The notes below the pieces were generated by a model that did no database searches, was not told where the DNA came from, and saw only the letters and a program-made list of their open reading frames with translations. The position numbers were made by a program, and so were the translations under genes. Below, piece by piece: positions 1-7,809 of a stretch of DNA of 26,619 nucleotides. Origin of the DNA: Deltaproteobacteria bacterium. GTDB lineage: Bacteria; Desulfobacterota; Desulfuromonadia; Desulfuromonadales; Geothermobacteraceae. The DNA is taken from NCBI GenBank assembly GCA_003695205.1, contig RFIO01000566.1, positions 1 to 26,619 of the forward strand, written 5' to 3'. How positions within the stretch are numbered: position 1 is the first letter of the stretch; each line of letters opens with the position of its first letter.

Positions 1-1071
1 GAACTGTCGATCATCGTTCCCGTCCTCAATGAAGTGGAACAATTGCCGACGCTGCTGACGACCCTTCAGAGGCAACAGGATGTCGACTTCGAGCTGGTGC
101 TCAGCGATGGCGGGTCGAAAGACGGAACGACCGAAAGGGCCGAAGCGCTCGCCGGACGGTTCGGGCACAGGCTGAAACTGGTGCGCGGCCCGGCCGGTCG
201 CGGTCCCCAGCTCAATCGCGGAGCCGCGGCCGCACGCGGAGAGTTTCTGCTTTTTGTTCACGTCGACAGCCGATTTGCCGACGACAGGGCCCTTCGATGC
301 TCCCTTGATGCCCTCCGGATGGAACAGGAGCTTCACCGTGGCAGACCCGTTGCGGGGCATTTCCGCCTTCGCTTTGCTGACGCGCCCGAATCCCTGCTCA
401 GGGCCATGAGCTATTGGGAGATCAAGGCACGTCTGCACAGGTTCGGCTGCAACCACGGTGACCAGGGACTGTTGATTGCCCGCACCGATTTTCAGATGCT
501 GGGTTGTTATCCGGAGCTGCCGCTGTTTGAAGACACCCTGATGGCCGAACAGGTGAAAAAACAGGGAAGGCTGACCCTGTTGCCGGCCGAACTGTACACC
601 TCGGCCCGGCGCTTCGCCACGGAAGGGTTGCGTCAGCGTCATACCCTCAATGCTATCCTGATGACCTGTCACCAGGTTGGGCTCGAGGAGTTTTTCCGGC
701 AGGCGCGGGGCCACTACCGACAGCAGCAAGAGTCCGGGCGGCTGGCTATTACCCCATTTCTGCGAGCGTTGGACCGGGTGCTTGACGACCTGCCCGGCCC
801 GCGTCGCCGGCGCATCTGGCTCCAGGCCGCGGTCTTCGTTCGCACCCAGGCCTGGCAGCTGCTGCTGGCCAGGCGGATCAAAAGGGGAATTTGGTGTTTG
901 GAGACTGACCCCGGCACCATCGAGGCGGCCCTGGACAGGTTCGATCGCATCTACGACCGCCTGACCGACAACCGGCTCGGTCATTTTCTCGCGCTTGTCC
1001 TGCTGTATCTCTGGCTGGCGCGACAGAAAAGAGTCTGGCGACGGCTTGACCGCGCCAGGGTGAGCCACTAG
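1..1071 (+). CDS. Glycosyltransferase family 2 (TIGR04283-like), 5'-truncated by window edge
   Basis: The reading frame is open from the first base and reads ELSIIVPVLNE, the first beta strand of a GT-A fold, so only a few codons are missing upstream. An internal GTG at 34 is not the real start. DGGSKDGT (about residue 36) and FVHVDS (about residue 86, in place of the DxD metal-binding motif) are the nucleotide-sugar and metal binding signatures. GDQG, FEDTLM and TSARRF follow, a pattern typical of the TIGR04283 group (rSAM/selenodomain-associated or arsenosugar-type glycosyltransferases). That family is usually about 220-230 residues. Here about 130 more residues follow the catalytic part, rich in Arg and Leu, with a hydrophobic LGHFLALVLLYLWLA segment near the C-terminus that could touch the membrane. 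Donor and acceptor cannot be read from the sequence. No rSAM/seleno partner is visible in the window. Confidence 0.85.
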   Translation, partial: ELSIIVPVLNEVEQLPTLLTTLQRQQDVDFELVLSDGGSKDGTTERAEALAGRFGHRLKLVRGPAGRGPQLNRGAAAARGEFLLFVHVDSRFADDRALRCSLDALRMEQELHRGRPVAGHFRLRFADAPESLLRAMSYWEIKARLHRFGCNHGDQGLLIARTDFQMLGCYPELPLFEDTLMAEQVKKQGRLTLLPAELYTSARRFATEGLRQRHTLNAILMTCHQVGLEEFFRQARGHYRQQQESGRLAITPFLRALDRVLDDLPGPRRRRIWLQAAVFVRTQAWQLLLARRIKRGIWCLETDPGTIEAALDRFDRIYDRLTDNRLGHFLALVLLYLWLARQKRVWRRLDRARVSH

Positions 1072-1074
1072 TAT
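1046..1074 (+). promoter_or_regulatory. Probable sigma-70 promoter for ahcY
   Basis: TTGACC at 1046-1051 and TAGTAT at 1069-1074 are separated by exactly 17 bases. The -10 box overlaps the TAG stop of the glycosyltransferase gene (1069-1071). Transcription would begin near 1081, about 45 bases before the ahcY start. Confidence 0.55.
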
Positions 1075-1125
1075 CCCAACTGACCACAACTGCCCTGACA
1101 AGGGGGCCCCGTTTCGGAGACAGGA

Positions 1126-2559
1126 ATGAAAGCGAACTTCACAGACTGTAAAGTCAAGGATATGGCGCTGGCCGATTTCGGTCGCCGTGAGATCGAACTG
1201 GCCGAGGTAGAGATGCCCGGACTGATGGCCCTGCGCGAGGAGTACGCTGCCAGCAGGCCGCTGGCCGGCGCGCGCATTACCGGGTCGCTGCACATGACCA
1301 TCCAGACCGCGGTGCTGATCGAAACCCTGGTGGCCCTTGGCGCCGAGGTGCGCTGGGCGAGCTGCAACATCTTTTCGACCCAGGATCATGCTGCCGCTGC
1401 CATCGCCGCCGCCGGCATCCCGGTCTTCGCCTGGAAGGGAGAGACCCTCGAGGAATACTGGTGGTGTACCGAAAAGGCGCTTTCCTGGCCGGATGGACAG
1501 TTGCCCAACATGATTCTTGATGACGGCGGCGACGCCACCATGATGGTTTTGAACGGTGCTCGCTGGCAGACCGAGGGCGTCCCGCAGCTCAAGGACGATG
1601 ACCCCGAGGACTGGGTCGAGCTGGTGCGCTGTCTGCAATCCTCCATCGCCCAGAAGCGCAACGATTGGGTTGCCATAAGAGATGCCATTCGCGGCGTGAC
1701 CGAGGAGACAACCACCGGCGTTCATCGTCTCTATCAGCTTGAAAGGGATGGCCAGTTGCCGTTTCCGGCCATGAATGTCAACGATTCGGTCACCAAGAGC
1801 AAATTCGACAACATCTACGGCTGCCGCCATTCGCTGGTCGACGGCATCATGCGCGCCACCGACGTGATGCTGTCCGGCAAAATCGCCGTGGTCTGCGGCT
1901 ACGGTGATGTCGGCAAGGGCTGCTGCCAGTCCCTGCGCGGCCAGGGAGCCCGGGTCATCGTGACCGAAATCGACCCCATCTGCGCCCTGCAGGCGCTTAT
2001 GGAAGGCTATGAGGTGCGCACCCTTGAGGAGGTGGTTGAAGAGGCCGACCTCTTCATCACCACCACCGGCAACTTCAATATCATTCGCCCCGAACACATG
2101 GCGCGCATGAAACACAATGCCATCGTCGGCAACATCGGCCATTTCGACAACGAGATCGATATGGCCGGGCTGGCGAAGGTCGAGGGTATCCGCAAGATCA
2201 ACCTGAAAAATCCCCAGGAGCACGGCAACCAGGTTGACCAGTGGGTTTTCCCCGATGGTCACGCCATCATCGTGCTTGCCGAAGGCCGCCTGCTCAATCT
2301 CGGTTGCGCCACTGGCCATCCCAGCTTCGTCATGTCCAACAGCTTCAGCAACCAGGTGATCGCCCAGATCGAGCTGTTCAAAAACAGCGATGCCTACGAT
2401 AACAAGGTGTACGTGCTGCCGAAGAAGCTCGATGAAAAGGTCGCAAGGTTGCATCTGGACAAGCTCGGCGCGAGCCTGACCCGTCTGACCCCCGAGCAGG
2501 CCGCCTACATCGGTGTCGATGTTGACGGCCCCTACAAGCCGGATCATTACCGTTACTGA
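1126..2559 (+). CDS. ahcY: S-adenosylhomocysteinase (AdoHcyase)
   Basis: Reversibly hydrolyses S-adenosyl-L-homocysteine to homocysteine and adenosine in the cytoplasm. This relieves product inhibition of SAM-dependent methyltransferases and feeds the methionine cycle. The protein has 477 residues, the length of the long form carrying the roughly 40-residue insert found in many proteobacteria. Visible signatures are STQDHAAAA in the substrate domain, DDGGDATMM, NVNDSVTKSKFDN with the active-site Lys and Asp, and the NAD-binding glycine loop GYGDVGKG at about residues 258-265. It ends in KPDHYRY, the usual C-terminus that reaches into the neighbouring subunit's cofactor site. GGAGA lies just upstream of the ATG. 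The 54-base leader shows no SAH-riboswitch core. The gene is probably a single unit between the promoter at 1046 and the terminator at 2582. Confidence 0.98.
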   Translation: MKANFTDCKVKDMALADFGRREIELAEVEMPGLMALREEYAASRPLAGARITGSLHMTIQTAVLIETLVALGAEVRWASCNIFSTQDHAAAAIAAAGIPVFAWKGETLEEYWWCTEKALSWPDGQLPNMILDDGGDATMMVLNGARWQTEGVPQLKDDDPEDWVELVRCLQSSIAQKRNDWVAIRDAIRGVTEETTTGVHRLYQLERDGQLPFPAMNVNDSVTKSKFDNIYGCRHSLVDGIMRATDVMLSGKIAVVCGYGDVGKGCCQSLRGQGARVIVTEIDPICALQALMEGYEVRTLEEVVEEADLFITTTGNFNIIRPEHMARMKHNAIVGNIGHFDNEIDMAGLAKVEGIRKINLKNPQEHGNQVDQWVFPDGHAIIVLAEGRLLNLGCATGHPSFVMSNSFSNQVIAQIELFKNSDAYDNKVYVLPKKLDEKVARLHLDKLGASLTRLTPEQAAYIGVDVDGPYKPDHYRY

Positions 2560-2581
2560 AATAAGGATTTACATGAAAGCC

Positions 2582-2619
2582 AAAGCGAAAGGCCCCGATC
2601 TTTGGGGCCTTTTGCTTTT
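2582..2619 (+). terminator. Strong terminator between convergent ahcY and lptG
   Basis: A 15-pair stem (2582-2596 with 2604-2618, one G-U wobble) encloses a 7-base loop, GATCTTT. The 3' arm itself is T-rich. Because ahcY and lptG converge here, the same hairpin may stop transcription from both sides, though the T tract is better on the plus strand. Nothing else is seen in 2620-2752. Confidence 0.85.
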
Positions 2620-2752
2620 GGCCCGGACTCTTCATGAGGTTCGTCACGAAACCGGTCAGGGGGCGTCAGACCTGGCCTGGCGCTGCGATGAGCGTTGCAG
2701 GCATTGCAGGTGCGCTGCCCAATTCGAAGGGTTGGGGGCAGGTCGGGATTGG

Positions 2753-3835
2753 TCAGGCCTCGCGTCCGAGTATCATCCAGAGCGCCAGCAGCAGGGCGAG
2801 GATGTTTCCCGACCAGGCGGCGAGCCAGGGGGGGAGTGTGCCGGCGTAGCCGAACGCGGTCATGGCCGATTGCAGCAGGAAGTAGATCATGCCGATGGCG
2901 ACGCTGATGGTGACGCCGAGAGCCAGGTTGCTGCCGCGTCCGCGCTGAAGGGCAAAGGGAATGCCGAGCAGCGCCATGAGCAGACAGGTCACTGAATAGG
3001 CAACCCGCTGATGCAGGTCGACCCGGATGCGGGTGGTGTCGTAGCCCTCGGCGCTCAGGCGCCTGCTCAGGGAGAGCAGTTCGCTGAAGGGGAGTTCCCT
3101 GTTGTCGAGCTGGTTGGCGGCAAAATCTCCCGGCGACTTGGTCAGGTTGTAGGGCAGGCGCTTCCTTTCAAGCTCACGGTTCGGTTGACCGTCGGGGGTG
3201 AATGTGCGAACCACGACCTCCTGAAGTATCCAGCCCCTGTTCTCCCGCCAAACCGCCTTTGGCGCGTCGATGCGCCGTTTCAGGCGGAAGTTATTGTCGA
3301 CCTCGTAGATGGTGATGTCGCGCAAAATCCCCTTTTTCGGCAGGAACAGCCTGGTGAAGACGATGGCGTTGCCCTCGCGAAACCAGACCTGCTCCTGGGT
3401 GCGCGCCAGTTCGGGGCGGCCGACCAGTTCATGTTTGAGGACCCGCCGGGTCTCGGCCGCGCCGTAGGGAACCAGCCGGTCGCTCAGGTAGAAGTGCCCG
3501 ACGCTCAGCAGCAGTGCGGCGATAATCAGCGGTCGGGAGACGCGCGCAAGGCCCAGGCCGCAGGCGCGCATGGCAGTCAGTTCGCCGTGTCGACTCAGGC
3601 TGCCGAGGGTGAGAAAGACCGACAGCAGGATAGCCAGCGGCGCGATGTCAACCAGGATCACCGGCAATTTCCAGCCGAAATACCGCAGGTACTGGGCGGC
3701 CACGGCCTTGTGCTCGAGGAAGTCGTCGACCCGCTCGAAGAATTCAATGAGCAGGTAGATGCCCGTGAAGGCCCCCGCGGTCAGGGTGAACATGCGCCAG
3801 AAGATGCGGTGCAGGTAACGGTCGAGGATGCGCAT
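2753..3835 (-). CDS. lptG: LPS export ABC transporter permease LptG
   Basis: Inner-membrane permease of the LptB2FG complex, which lifts lipopolysaccharide out of the inner membrane and passes it to the LptC-LptA-LptD bridge. The protein has 360 residues, normal for the YjgP/YjgQ family. It shows three N-terminal membrane segments, a central periplasmic beta-rich region (about residues 130-260), and three C-terminal membrane segments from VAYSVTCLLMALLGIPFAL onward. The N-terminal MRILDRYLHRIFWRMF is the typical family start. Its ATG follows directly on the TAG stop of lptF with no spacer, so the two are surely translationally coupled. LptB and LptC are not in the window. Confidence 0.95.
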   Translation of the reverse strand: MRILDRYLHRIFWRMFTLTAGAFTGIYLLIEFFERVDDFLEHKAVAAQYLRYFGWKLPVILVDIAPLAILLSVFLTLGSLSRHGELTAMRACGLGLARVSRPLIIAALLLSVGHFYLSDRLVPYGAAETRRVLKHELVGRPELARTQEQVWFREGNAIVFTRLFLPKKGILRDITIYEVDNNFRLKRRIDAPKAVWRENRGWILQEVVVRTFTPDGQPNRELERKRLPYNLTKSPGDFAANQLDNRELPFSELLSLSRRLSAEGYDTTRIRVDLHQRVAYSVTCLLMALLGIPFALQRGRGSNLALGVTISVAIGMIYFLLQSAMTAFGYAGTLPPWLAAWSGNILALLLALWMILGREA

Positions 3836-5002
3836 CTATCCGTCCTGCTGATGGGGTTTCCAGATGCCGGCAAGTCGGCGCTGCAGAAAGACGAGGACGG
3901 CCAGTTCCTGTTCACGGCTGGCGCGCCGGAACAGCACCAGGCCGCAGGCGAGCAGGGTTGCCGGTGGTGCCCACATGGTGGGGGCGACCGGCCAGCCGGA
4001 GTCGAGGACCAGGGTGCCGGCCAGGGAGACCAGCATGTAGTAGCCGAGAAAGACCACCAGGCAGGCGGTGAAGCCGCCACCCCGACCGGAGCGGTTGGAC
4101 TGGATGCCAAGCGGCAGGGCGAGCAGGGCGAGCAGCAATGGTGTCGGGATCAGGCTGAAACGGCCGTGGATTTCGGCCAGGGCTCTTCGGGCCTGGTCCG
4201 TGTCTCCAGGGATGCGCGAGAACAGCTCATTGAGCGGGATTTCCTTCATTTTCAGGTTGCGCTGGCCGGATGGGCTCCCGTCGTCCATCTGCATGTTGAC
4301 GCGGTAATTGGCGAAGCCGACCACCTGGTAGCTTGCCTTCTCGTCGCTGCGGGCATGAATCTGGCCATGGGAGAGGGCCAGGGAAATGGCCTGGTCGTCG
4401 TCGTTGGAAATCAGCCTGCCGCGGTTGGCAAAGATGGTGGCCGGGTGCTTTGGATTGCGCAGGTCGGCGATCAGCACTCCCTCCATGTCCCCGGTTCGCT
4501 CGTGCATCCGGTTTGCGTAGATGGTCAGGCCGGGGATGTCGGTATAGAAGACCCGCGGCGCCAGGGCGACGTGGGCCTGTTCGCTGGCCAGTCGGTAGAG
4601 GCGTTCCCGAAAGTCGTGGTTGGCCCGGGGGGAGAGGTCGAGTACGCACCAGGCGGTGGCGGCGGTGGCCAGCAGGGCGATCAGCAGGGTCGGTTTCAGC
4701 ATTCGGCCGAGGCTGATGCCGGCCGCCTTGAGAGCGATGATTTCGGCATCGGAAGACAGTCGGGCGAAGGCGAGCAGGGTTCCGAGCAGTACCGACAGCG
4801 GGATGGTGATGGAGAAAAAGGACGGAAACAGACTCGCGAGCAGTCCGACCACCTCTTTGAGGGGGACGCCCTTGCTGATGACCAGGTCGGCCAGCTTCAG
4901 GGTCCGGCCGGCAACCAGCACGAAGGAGAAGATGCCGAGGGACAGCAGGGTGGGGACGGCAATCTCCCTGAAAATATAGCGGTCGATGCGAGACAGGAGC
5001 AT
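3836..5002 (-). CDS. lptF: LPS export ABC transporter permease LptF
   Basis: The partner permease of LptG in the LptB2FG LPS extractor. The protein has 388 residues with the family layout: an N-terminal membrane block beginning RIDRYIFREIAVPTLLSLGI, the conserved DAEIIALKAAGIS loop that contacts the LptB ATPase, a periplasmic jellyroll region, then three C-terminal membrane segments (LIPTPLLLALLALPLGIQSN and following). The ATG at 5002 is the only sensible start because an in-frame TAA lies 15 bases upstream. No clear Shine-Dalgarno precedes it. The predicted transcription start is about 3 bases upstream, so translation may begin on an almost leaderless mRNA. Confidence 0.95.
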   Translation of the reverse strand: MLLSRIDRYIFREIAVPTLLSLGIFSFVLVAGRTLKLADLVISKGVPLKEVVGLLASLFPSFFSITIPLSVLLGTLLAFARLSSDAEIIALKAAGISLGRMLKPTLLIALLATAATAWCVLDLSPRANHDFRERLYRLASEQAHVALAPRVFYTDIPGLTIYANRMHERTGDMEGVLIADLRNPKHPATIFANRGRLISNDDDQAISLALSHGQIHARSDEKASYQVVGFANYRVNMQMDDGSPSGQRNLKMKEIPLNELFSRIPGDTDQARRALAEIHGRFSLIPTPLLLALLALPLGIQSNRSGRGGGFTACLVVFLGYYMLVSLAGTLVLDSGWPVAPTMWAPPATLLACGLVLFRRASREQELAVLVFLQRRLAGIWKPHQQDG

Positions 5003-5011
5003 AGCCGGGGC

Positions 5012-5040
5012 ATCTTAGTACACGGGCCGGGAACTTGCAA
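5012..5040 (-). promoter_or_regulatory. Probable sigma-70 promoter for lptFG
   Basis: On the minus strand, TTGCAA (5040-5035) and TAAGAT (5017-5012) are separated by 17 bases. The predicted start of transcription, near 5005, is almost at the lptF ATG. The promoter faces away from the rpsB promoter about 20 bases to the right. Confidence 0.5.
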
Positions 5041-5059
5041 ATGAAAGCGATTTTTTCCC

Positions 5060-5088
5060 TTGCCTGCCCCCGGGGCGCGTGATATAGA
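5060..5088 (+). promoter_or_regulatory. Probable sigma-70 promoter for rpsB-tsf
   Basis: TTGCCT (5060-5065) and TATAGA (5083-5088) are separated by 17 bases. Transcription would begin near 5095, leaving a leader of about 110 bases before rpsB. Confidence 0.55.
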
Positions 5089-5114
5089 AACGCGTTGCAC
5101 ACTTCACACGCCAT

Positions 5115-5128
5115 CCGATCCGGATCGG
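5115..5128 (+). repeat. 14-bp perfect palindrome in the rpsB leader
   Basis: CCGATCCGGATCGG is its own reverse complement. It lies in the presumed 5' untranslated leader of rpsB, and G/C-rich complementary segments follow up to the ribosome binding site at 5191. It could be an operator or part of an RNA fold for S2 autoregulation. Neither is shown by sequence alone. Confidence 0.35.
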
Positions 5129-5205
5129 GGGTCTTCCGCGGGACGGGGAGCCGCTTCGGAGCTGAGGCTGGCGGAGGAAAAAACCAACAGAAGGAGAAAG
5201 AAAGC

Positions 5206-6027
5206 ATGTCCCAGATTACCATGAAGCAGCTGCTGGAGGCCGGGGTCCATTTCGGTCACCAGACCCGTCGCTGGAACCCGAAGATGAAACCCTACATTTT
5301 CGGGGCCCGCAATGGCATCTACATCATCGACCTGCAGAAGACCGTCCGTTACTTCAAGACGGCCTATGCCTTCGTTCGCGATACTGTCGCCGGCGGTCAG
5401 AAGGTGCTGTTTGTCGGAACCAAGAAGCAGGCTCAGGACGCCATCGTCGAAGAGGCGTCGCGCGCCGACCAGTTCTTCGTCAATCATCGCTGGCTCGGCG
5501 GCATGCTGACCAACTACGCCACCATCAAGGCCAGCATCGAGCGTCTGAAGAAGATCGAGGCCATGGCCGAGGATGGTACCTTCGAGCTGCTGACCAAGAA
5601 GGAAGTCCTCCAGCTCAAGCGCGAGCAGGAAAAGCTCGAGCGCAACCTCGGCGGCATCAAGGGGATGACCAAGCTGCCGGGCGCCGTCTTCGTCATCGAT
5701 CCGAAGAAGGAGCAGATTGCCGTCAAGGAAGCGCGCAAGCTCAAAATTCCGGTGGTCGCAGTGGTCGATACCAACTGTGACCCGGATGAGGTCGACTACA
5801 TCATCCCCGGCAACGATGACGCCATCCGCGCCATTCGCCTGTTTACTTCCAAGATGGCTGATGCCTGTCTTGAAGGCGCCCAGCTGCGCGAAAGCCAGCT
5901 GCAGACCGAAGCCGAGGGTGAAGAGGCCGAAGCTCCGGCTACGGCTGCAGCGGAGCCGGCCCAGGATGGACCGGAAATCGTCGAGAAGCCTGCCTCCGCT
6001 CCGGCCGAGACCGCCCAGGAAGGCTGA
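5206..6027 (+). CDS. rpsB: 30S ribosomal protein S2
   Basis: Small-subunit ribosomal protein S2. The start is the ATG at 5206, preceded by AAGGAG at 5191-5196. The frame is open further upstream to 5095, but that stretch (GRGSGVFRG-like low-complexity leader) does not resemble S2. The 273-residue protein begins with ITMKQLLEAGVHFGHQTRRW, the S2 hallmark, and contains NHRWLGGMLTNY and VVAVVDTNCDPDEVDY. After about residue 225 comes an Ala/Glu/Pro-rich acidic tail of roughly 45 residues, a variable extension seen in many S2 proteins. The gene order rpsB-tsf-pyrH-frr is widely conserved. Confidence 0.98.
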   Translation: MSQITMKQLLEAGVHFGHQTRRWNPKMKPYIFGARNGIYIIDLQKTVRYFKTAYAFVRDTVAGGQKVLFVGTKKQAQDAIVEEASRADQFFVNHRWLGGMLTNYATIKASIERLKKIEAMAEDGTFELLTKKEVLQLKREQEKLERNLGGIKGMTKLPGAVFVIDPKKEQIAVKEARKLKIPVVAVVDTNCDPDEVDYIIPGNDDAIRAIRLFTSKMADACLEGAQLRESQLQTEAEGEEAEAPATAAAEPAQDGPEIVEKPASAPAETAQEG

Positions 6028-6049
6028 GGCAAACCGAATTCAGGAACAG

Positions 6050-6079
6050 GGCGGTCGGGTCAACCCGGCCGCCTTTTTT
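6050..6079 (+). terminator. Intercistronic terminator/attenuator between rpsB and tsf
   Basis: A 10-pair stem (6050-6059 with 6064-6073, one U-G wobble) with a TCAA loop is followed by six T. It sits between two genes that are normally co-transcribed, so it probably acts as a partial terminator that makes more S2 than EF-Ts mRNA, as known for the E. coli rpsB-tsf junction. Confidence 0.75.
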
Positions 6080-6096
6080 CCGGACCTGTGGTCCGG
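6080..6096 (+). other. Second hairpin after the rpsB-tsf terminator
   Basis: CCGGACC and GGTCCGG form a perfect 7-pair stem with a TGT loop directly after the T tract of the preceding terminator, 53 bases before tsf. It could protect the 5' end of a processed tsf mRNA. This is an inference. Confidence 0.4.
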
Positions 6097-6149
6097 ATCA
6101 CACCAATTTCAACTTGCAGGCCCCGGAAAGATGGGGCCGGGAGGTCGAT

Positions 6150-7061
6150 ATGGCAGCTATTACCGCAAAAATGGTCGCTGAACTGCGCGCCAAGACCGGC
6201 GCCGGCATGATGGATTGCAAGAAAGCTTTGAACGAAACCGACGGCAACATGGAAGAGGCAATTGATTACCTGCGCAAGAAGGGCCTGTCCGCCGCCGCCA
6301 AGAAGGCCGGTCGTGTCGCGGCTGAAGGCAGCATCGTTGCCGCCGGCGACGGCAAGGTCGGTGTTGTCGCCGAAATCAATGCCGAAACCGACTTCGTTGC
6401 CAAAAACGAGAACTTCCAGGCCTTCGCCAAAGGCGTGGCCCAGGCGGTTCTGGACGCCCGTCCCGAGTCGGTGGATGCCCTGAAGGAGGCCGCCTTCCCC
6501 GGTACCGGCCGCACCGTCGGCGAGGAGCTGACCCATCAGATCGCCACCATCGGCGAGAACATGAACATCCGTCGCTTCGAGTGTTTTGAACCTGCCCAGG
6601 GTGTGGTTGCTTCCTACATTCACGCCGGCGGCAAGATCGGCGTGCTGGTTGAGCTGACCGGCAGTGGTGATGCCGAGCGCATGCAGGAGGTGGCCCGCCA
6701 GATCGCCATGCACGTGGCCGCGGCCAATCCGCAGTACCTGCGTCGTGAGGATGTCCCCGCCGAAGTTGTCGAGCGCGAAAAGGACATCATGCGCACCAAG
6801 GCCATTGAAAGCGGCAAGCCGGAAAATATCGTCGAGAAGATCATTGTCGGTCAGCTCAACAAGTACTATGGCGAGGTCTGTCTGCTCGAACAGCAGTTCG
6901 TCATCGATACCGATCTCAAGGTCGGCAAGGTGGTCGAGAACCTGGCCAGTGAACTTGGCAGCGAAATCAGCCTGAGCCGGTACGTCCGCTACCAGCTTGG
7001 CGAGGGGATCGAAAAGAAGGAAGACGATTTCGCCGCCGAAGTCGCCCAGCTGACCAAGTAA
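6150..7061 (+). CDS. tsf: Translation elongation factor Ts
   Basis: Nucleotide exchange factor that releases GDP from EF-Tu. The ATG at 6150 has GGGAGG at 6139-6144. The in-frame ATG at 6114 would add 12 residues unlike EF-Ts and has no ribosome binding site. The protein has 303 residues: an N-terminal UBA-like domain (AAITAKMVAELRAKTGAGMM, then DCKKALNETDGNMEEAIDYLR), the TDFVAKNENF motif that inserts at the EF-Tu magnesium/P-loop side, a two-part dimerisation core with a coiled-coil region, and a C-terminal module ending RYQLGEGIEKKEDDFAAEV, the usual family C-terminus. Confidence 0.98.
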   Translation: MAAITAKMVAELRAKTGAGMMDCKKALNETDGNMEEAIDYLRKKGLSAAAKKAGRVAAEGSIVAAGDGKVGVVAEINAETDFVAKNENFQAFAKGVAQAVLDARPESVDALKEAAFPGTGRTVGEELTHQIATIGENMNIRRFECFEPAQGVVASYIHAGGKIGVLVELTGSGDAERMQEVARQIAMHVAAANPQYLRREDVPAEVVEREKDIMRTKAIESGKPENIVEKIIVGQLNKYYGEVCLLEQQFVIDTDLKVGKVVENLASELGSEISLSRYVRYQLGEGIEKKEDDFAAEVAQLTK

Positions 7062-7082
7062 ACATTTTCAACGGGGGGAAGG

Positions 7083-7805
7083 ATGGCCGACCAGCCCAGA
7101 TACCGCCGGATACTGCTCAAACTCAGTGGCGAGGCCCTCGCCGGCGAGCAGGGGTACGGCATTGATCCCGATGTCATCCAGACCATCGCCCAGGAAGTGC
7201 GCGAGGTGGTGGCTCTGGGTGTCGAAGTCGCTCTTGTCATAGGCGGCGGCAATATATTCCGGGGGCTGGCGGCTTCATCCAGGGGCATGGACCGGGCCAG
7301 CGCCGACTACATGGGGATGCTGGCCACGGTCATGAACAGCCTGGCCATGCAGGATGCGCTGGAAAAACTCGGGGTCGTGACCCGGGTGCAGTCGGCCATC
7401 GAGATGCAGGAGGTTGCGGAGCCGTACATCCGCCGGCGTGCCATGCGCCACCTGGAAAAGGGCCGGGTGGTCATCTTCGCCGCGGGAACCGGCAACCCCT
7501 ACTTCACCACCGACACCGCCGCCAGCCTGCGTGCCATGGAGATCGGCGCCGAGGTCATCCTCAAGGCGACCAAGGTTGACGGCGTGTACACAGCCGATCC
7601 GAACAAGGATCCGGAGGCGGTCAAGTACAGCAGCCTCACTTACCTCGATGTCCTTGAGAAGGGGCTCCAGGTCATGGATGCCACCGCCACATCCCTGTGC
7701 ATGGACAACAGGCTGCCGATTGTGGTATTTGACTTGACCGAGCGTGGCAACATCCGTCGTGTCGTGCTCGGCGATGATATCGGGACCATTGTCAAAGGAG
7801 ACTGA
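7083..7805 (+). CDS. pyrH: Uridylate (UMP) kinase
   Basis: Phosphorylates UMP to UDP with ATP, the step leading to UTP and CTP. The protein has 240 residues and belongs to the amino-acid-kinase fold, typically hexameric and regulated by GTP and UTP. Motifs seen are LLKLSGEALAG (phosphate loop), VIGGGNIFRG, FAAGTGNPYFTTDTAA (UMP/phosphate binding) and KATKVDGVYTADPNKDP (ATP binding). The start has an unusually G-rich ribosome binding stretch at 7073-7082 touching the ATG. The C-terminal codons GTC AAA GGA GAC overlap the frr ribosome binding site. Confidence 0.98.
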   Translation: MADQPRYRRILLKLSGEALAGEQGYGIDPDVIQTIAQEVREVVALGVEVALVIGGGNIFRGLAASSRGMDRASADYMGMLATVMNSLAMQDALEKLGVVTRVQSAIEMQEVAEPYIRRRAMRHLEKGRVVIFAAGTGNPYFTTDTAASLRAMEIGAEVILKATKVDGVYTADPNKDPEAVKYSSLTYLDVLEKGLQVMDATATSLCMDNRLPIVVFDLTERGNIRRVVLGDDIGTIVKGD

Positions 7806-7809
7806 AAGC

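Noticed and set aside
1072..1125. SAH riboswitch before ahcY
   Set aside because: The spacer is only 54 bases and I do not see the conserved SAH-aptamer core; with the promoter placed at 1046-1074 there is no room for it.
3011..5044. 677-codon plus-strand open frame opposite lptG-lptF
   Set aside because: It lies wholly antisense to two clear membrane-protein genes, is Gln/Gly/Asp-rich without domains, and reflects GC-rich third positions of the real genes.
5095..5205. Thirty-seven-residue N-terminal extension of S2
   Set aside because: The AAGGAG just before 5206 and the match of S2 homologues to ITMKQLLEAG make 5206 the start.
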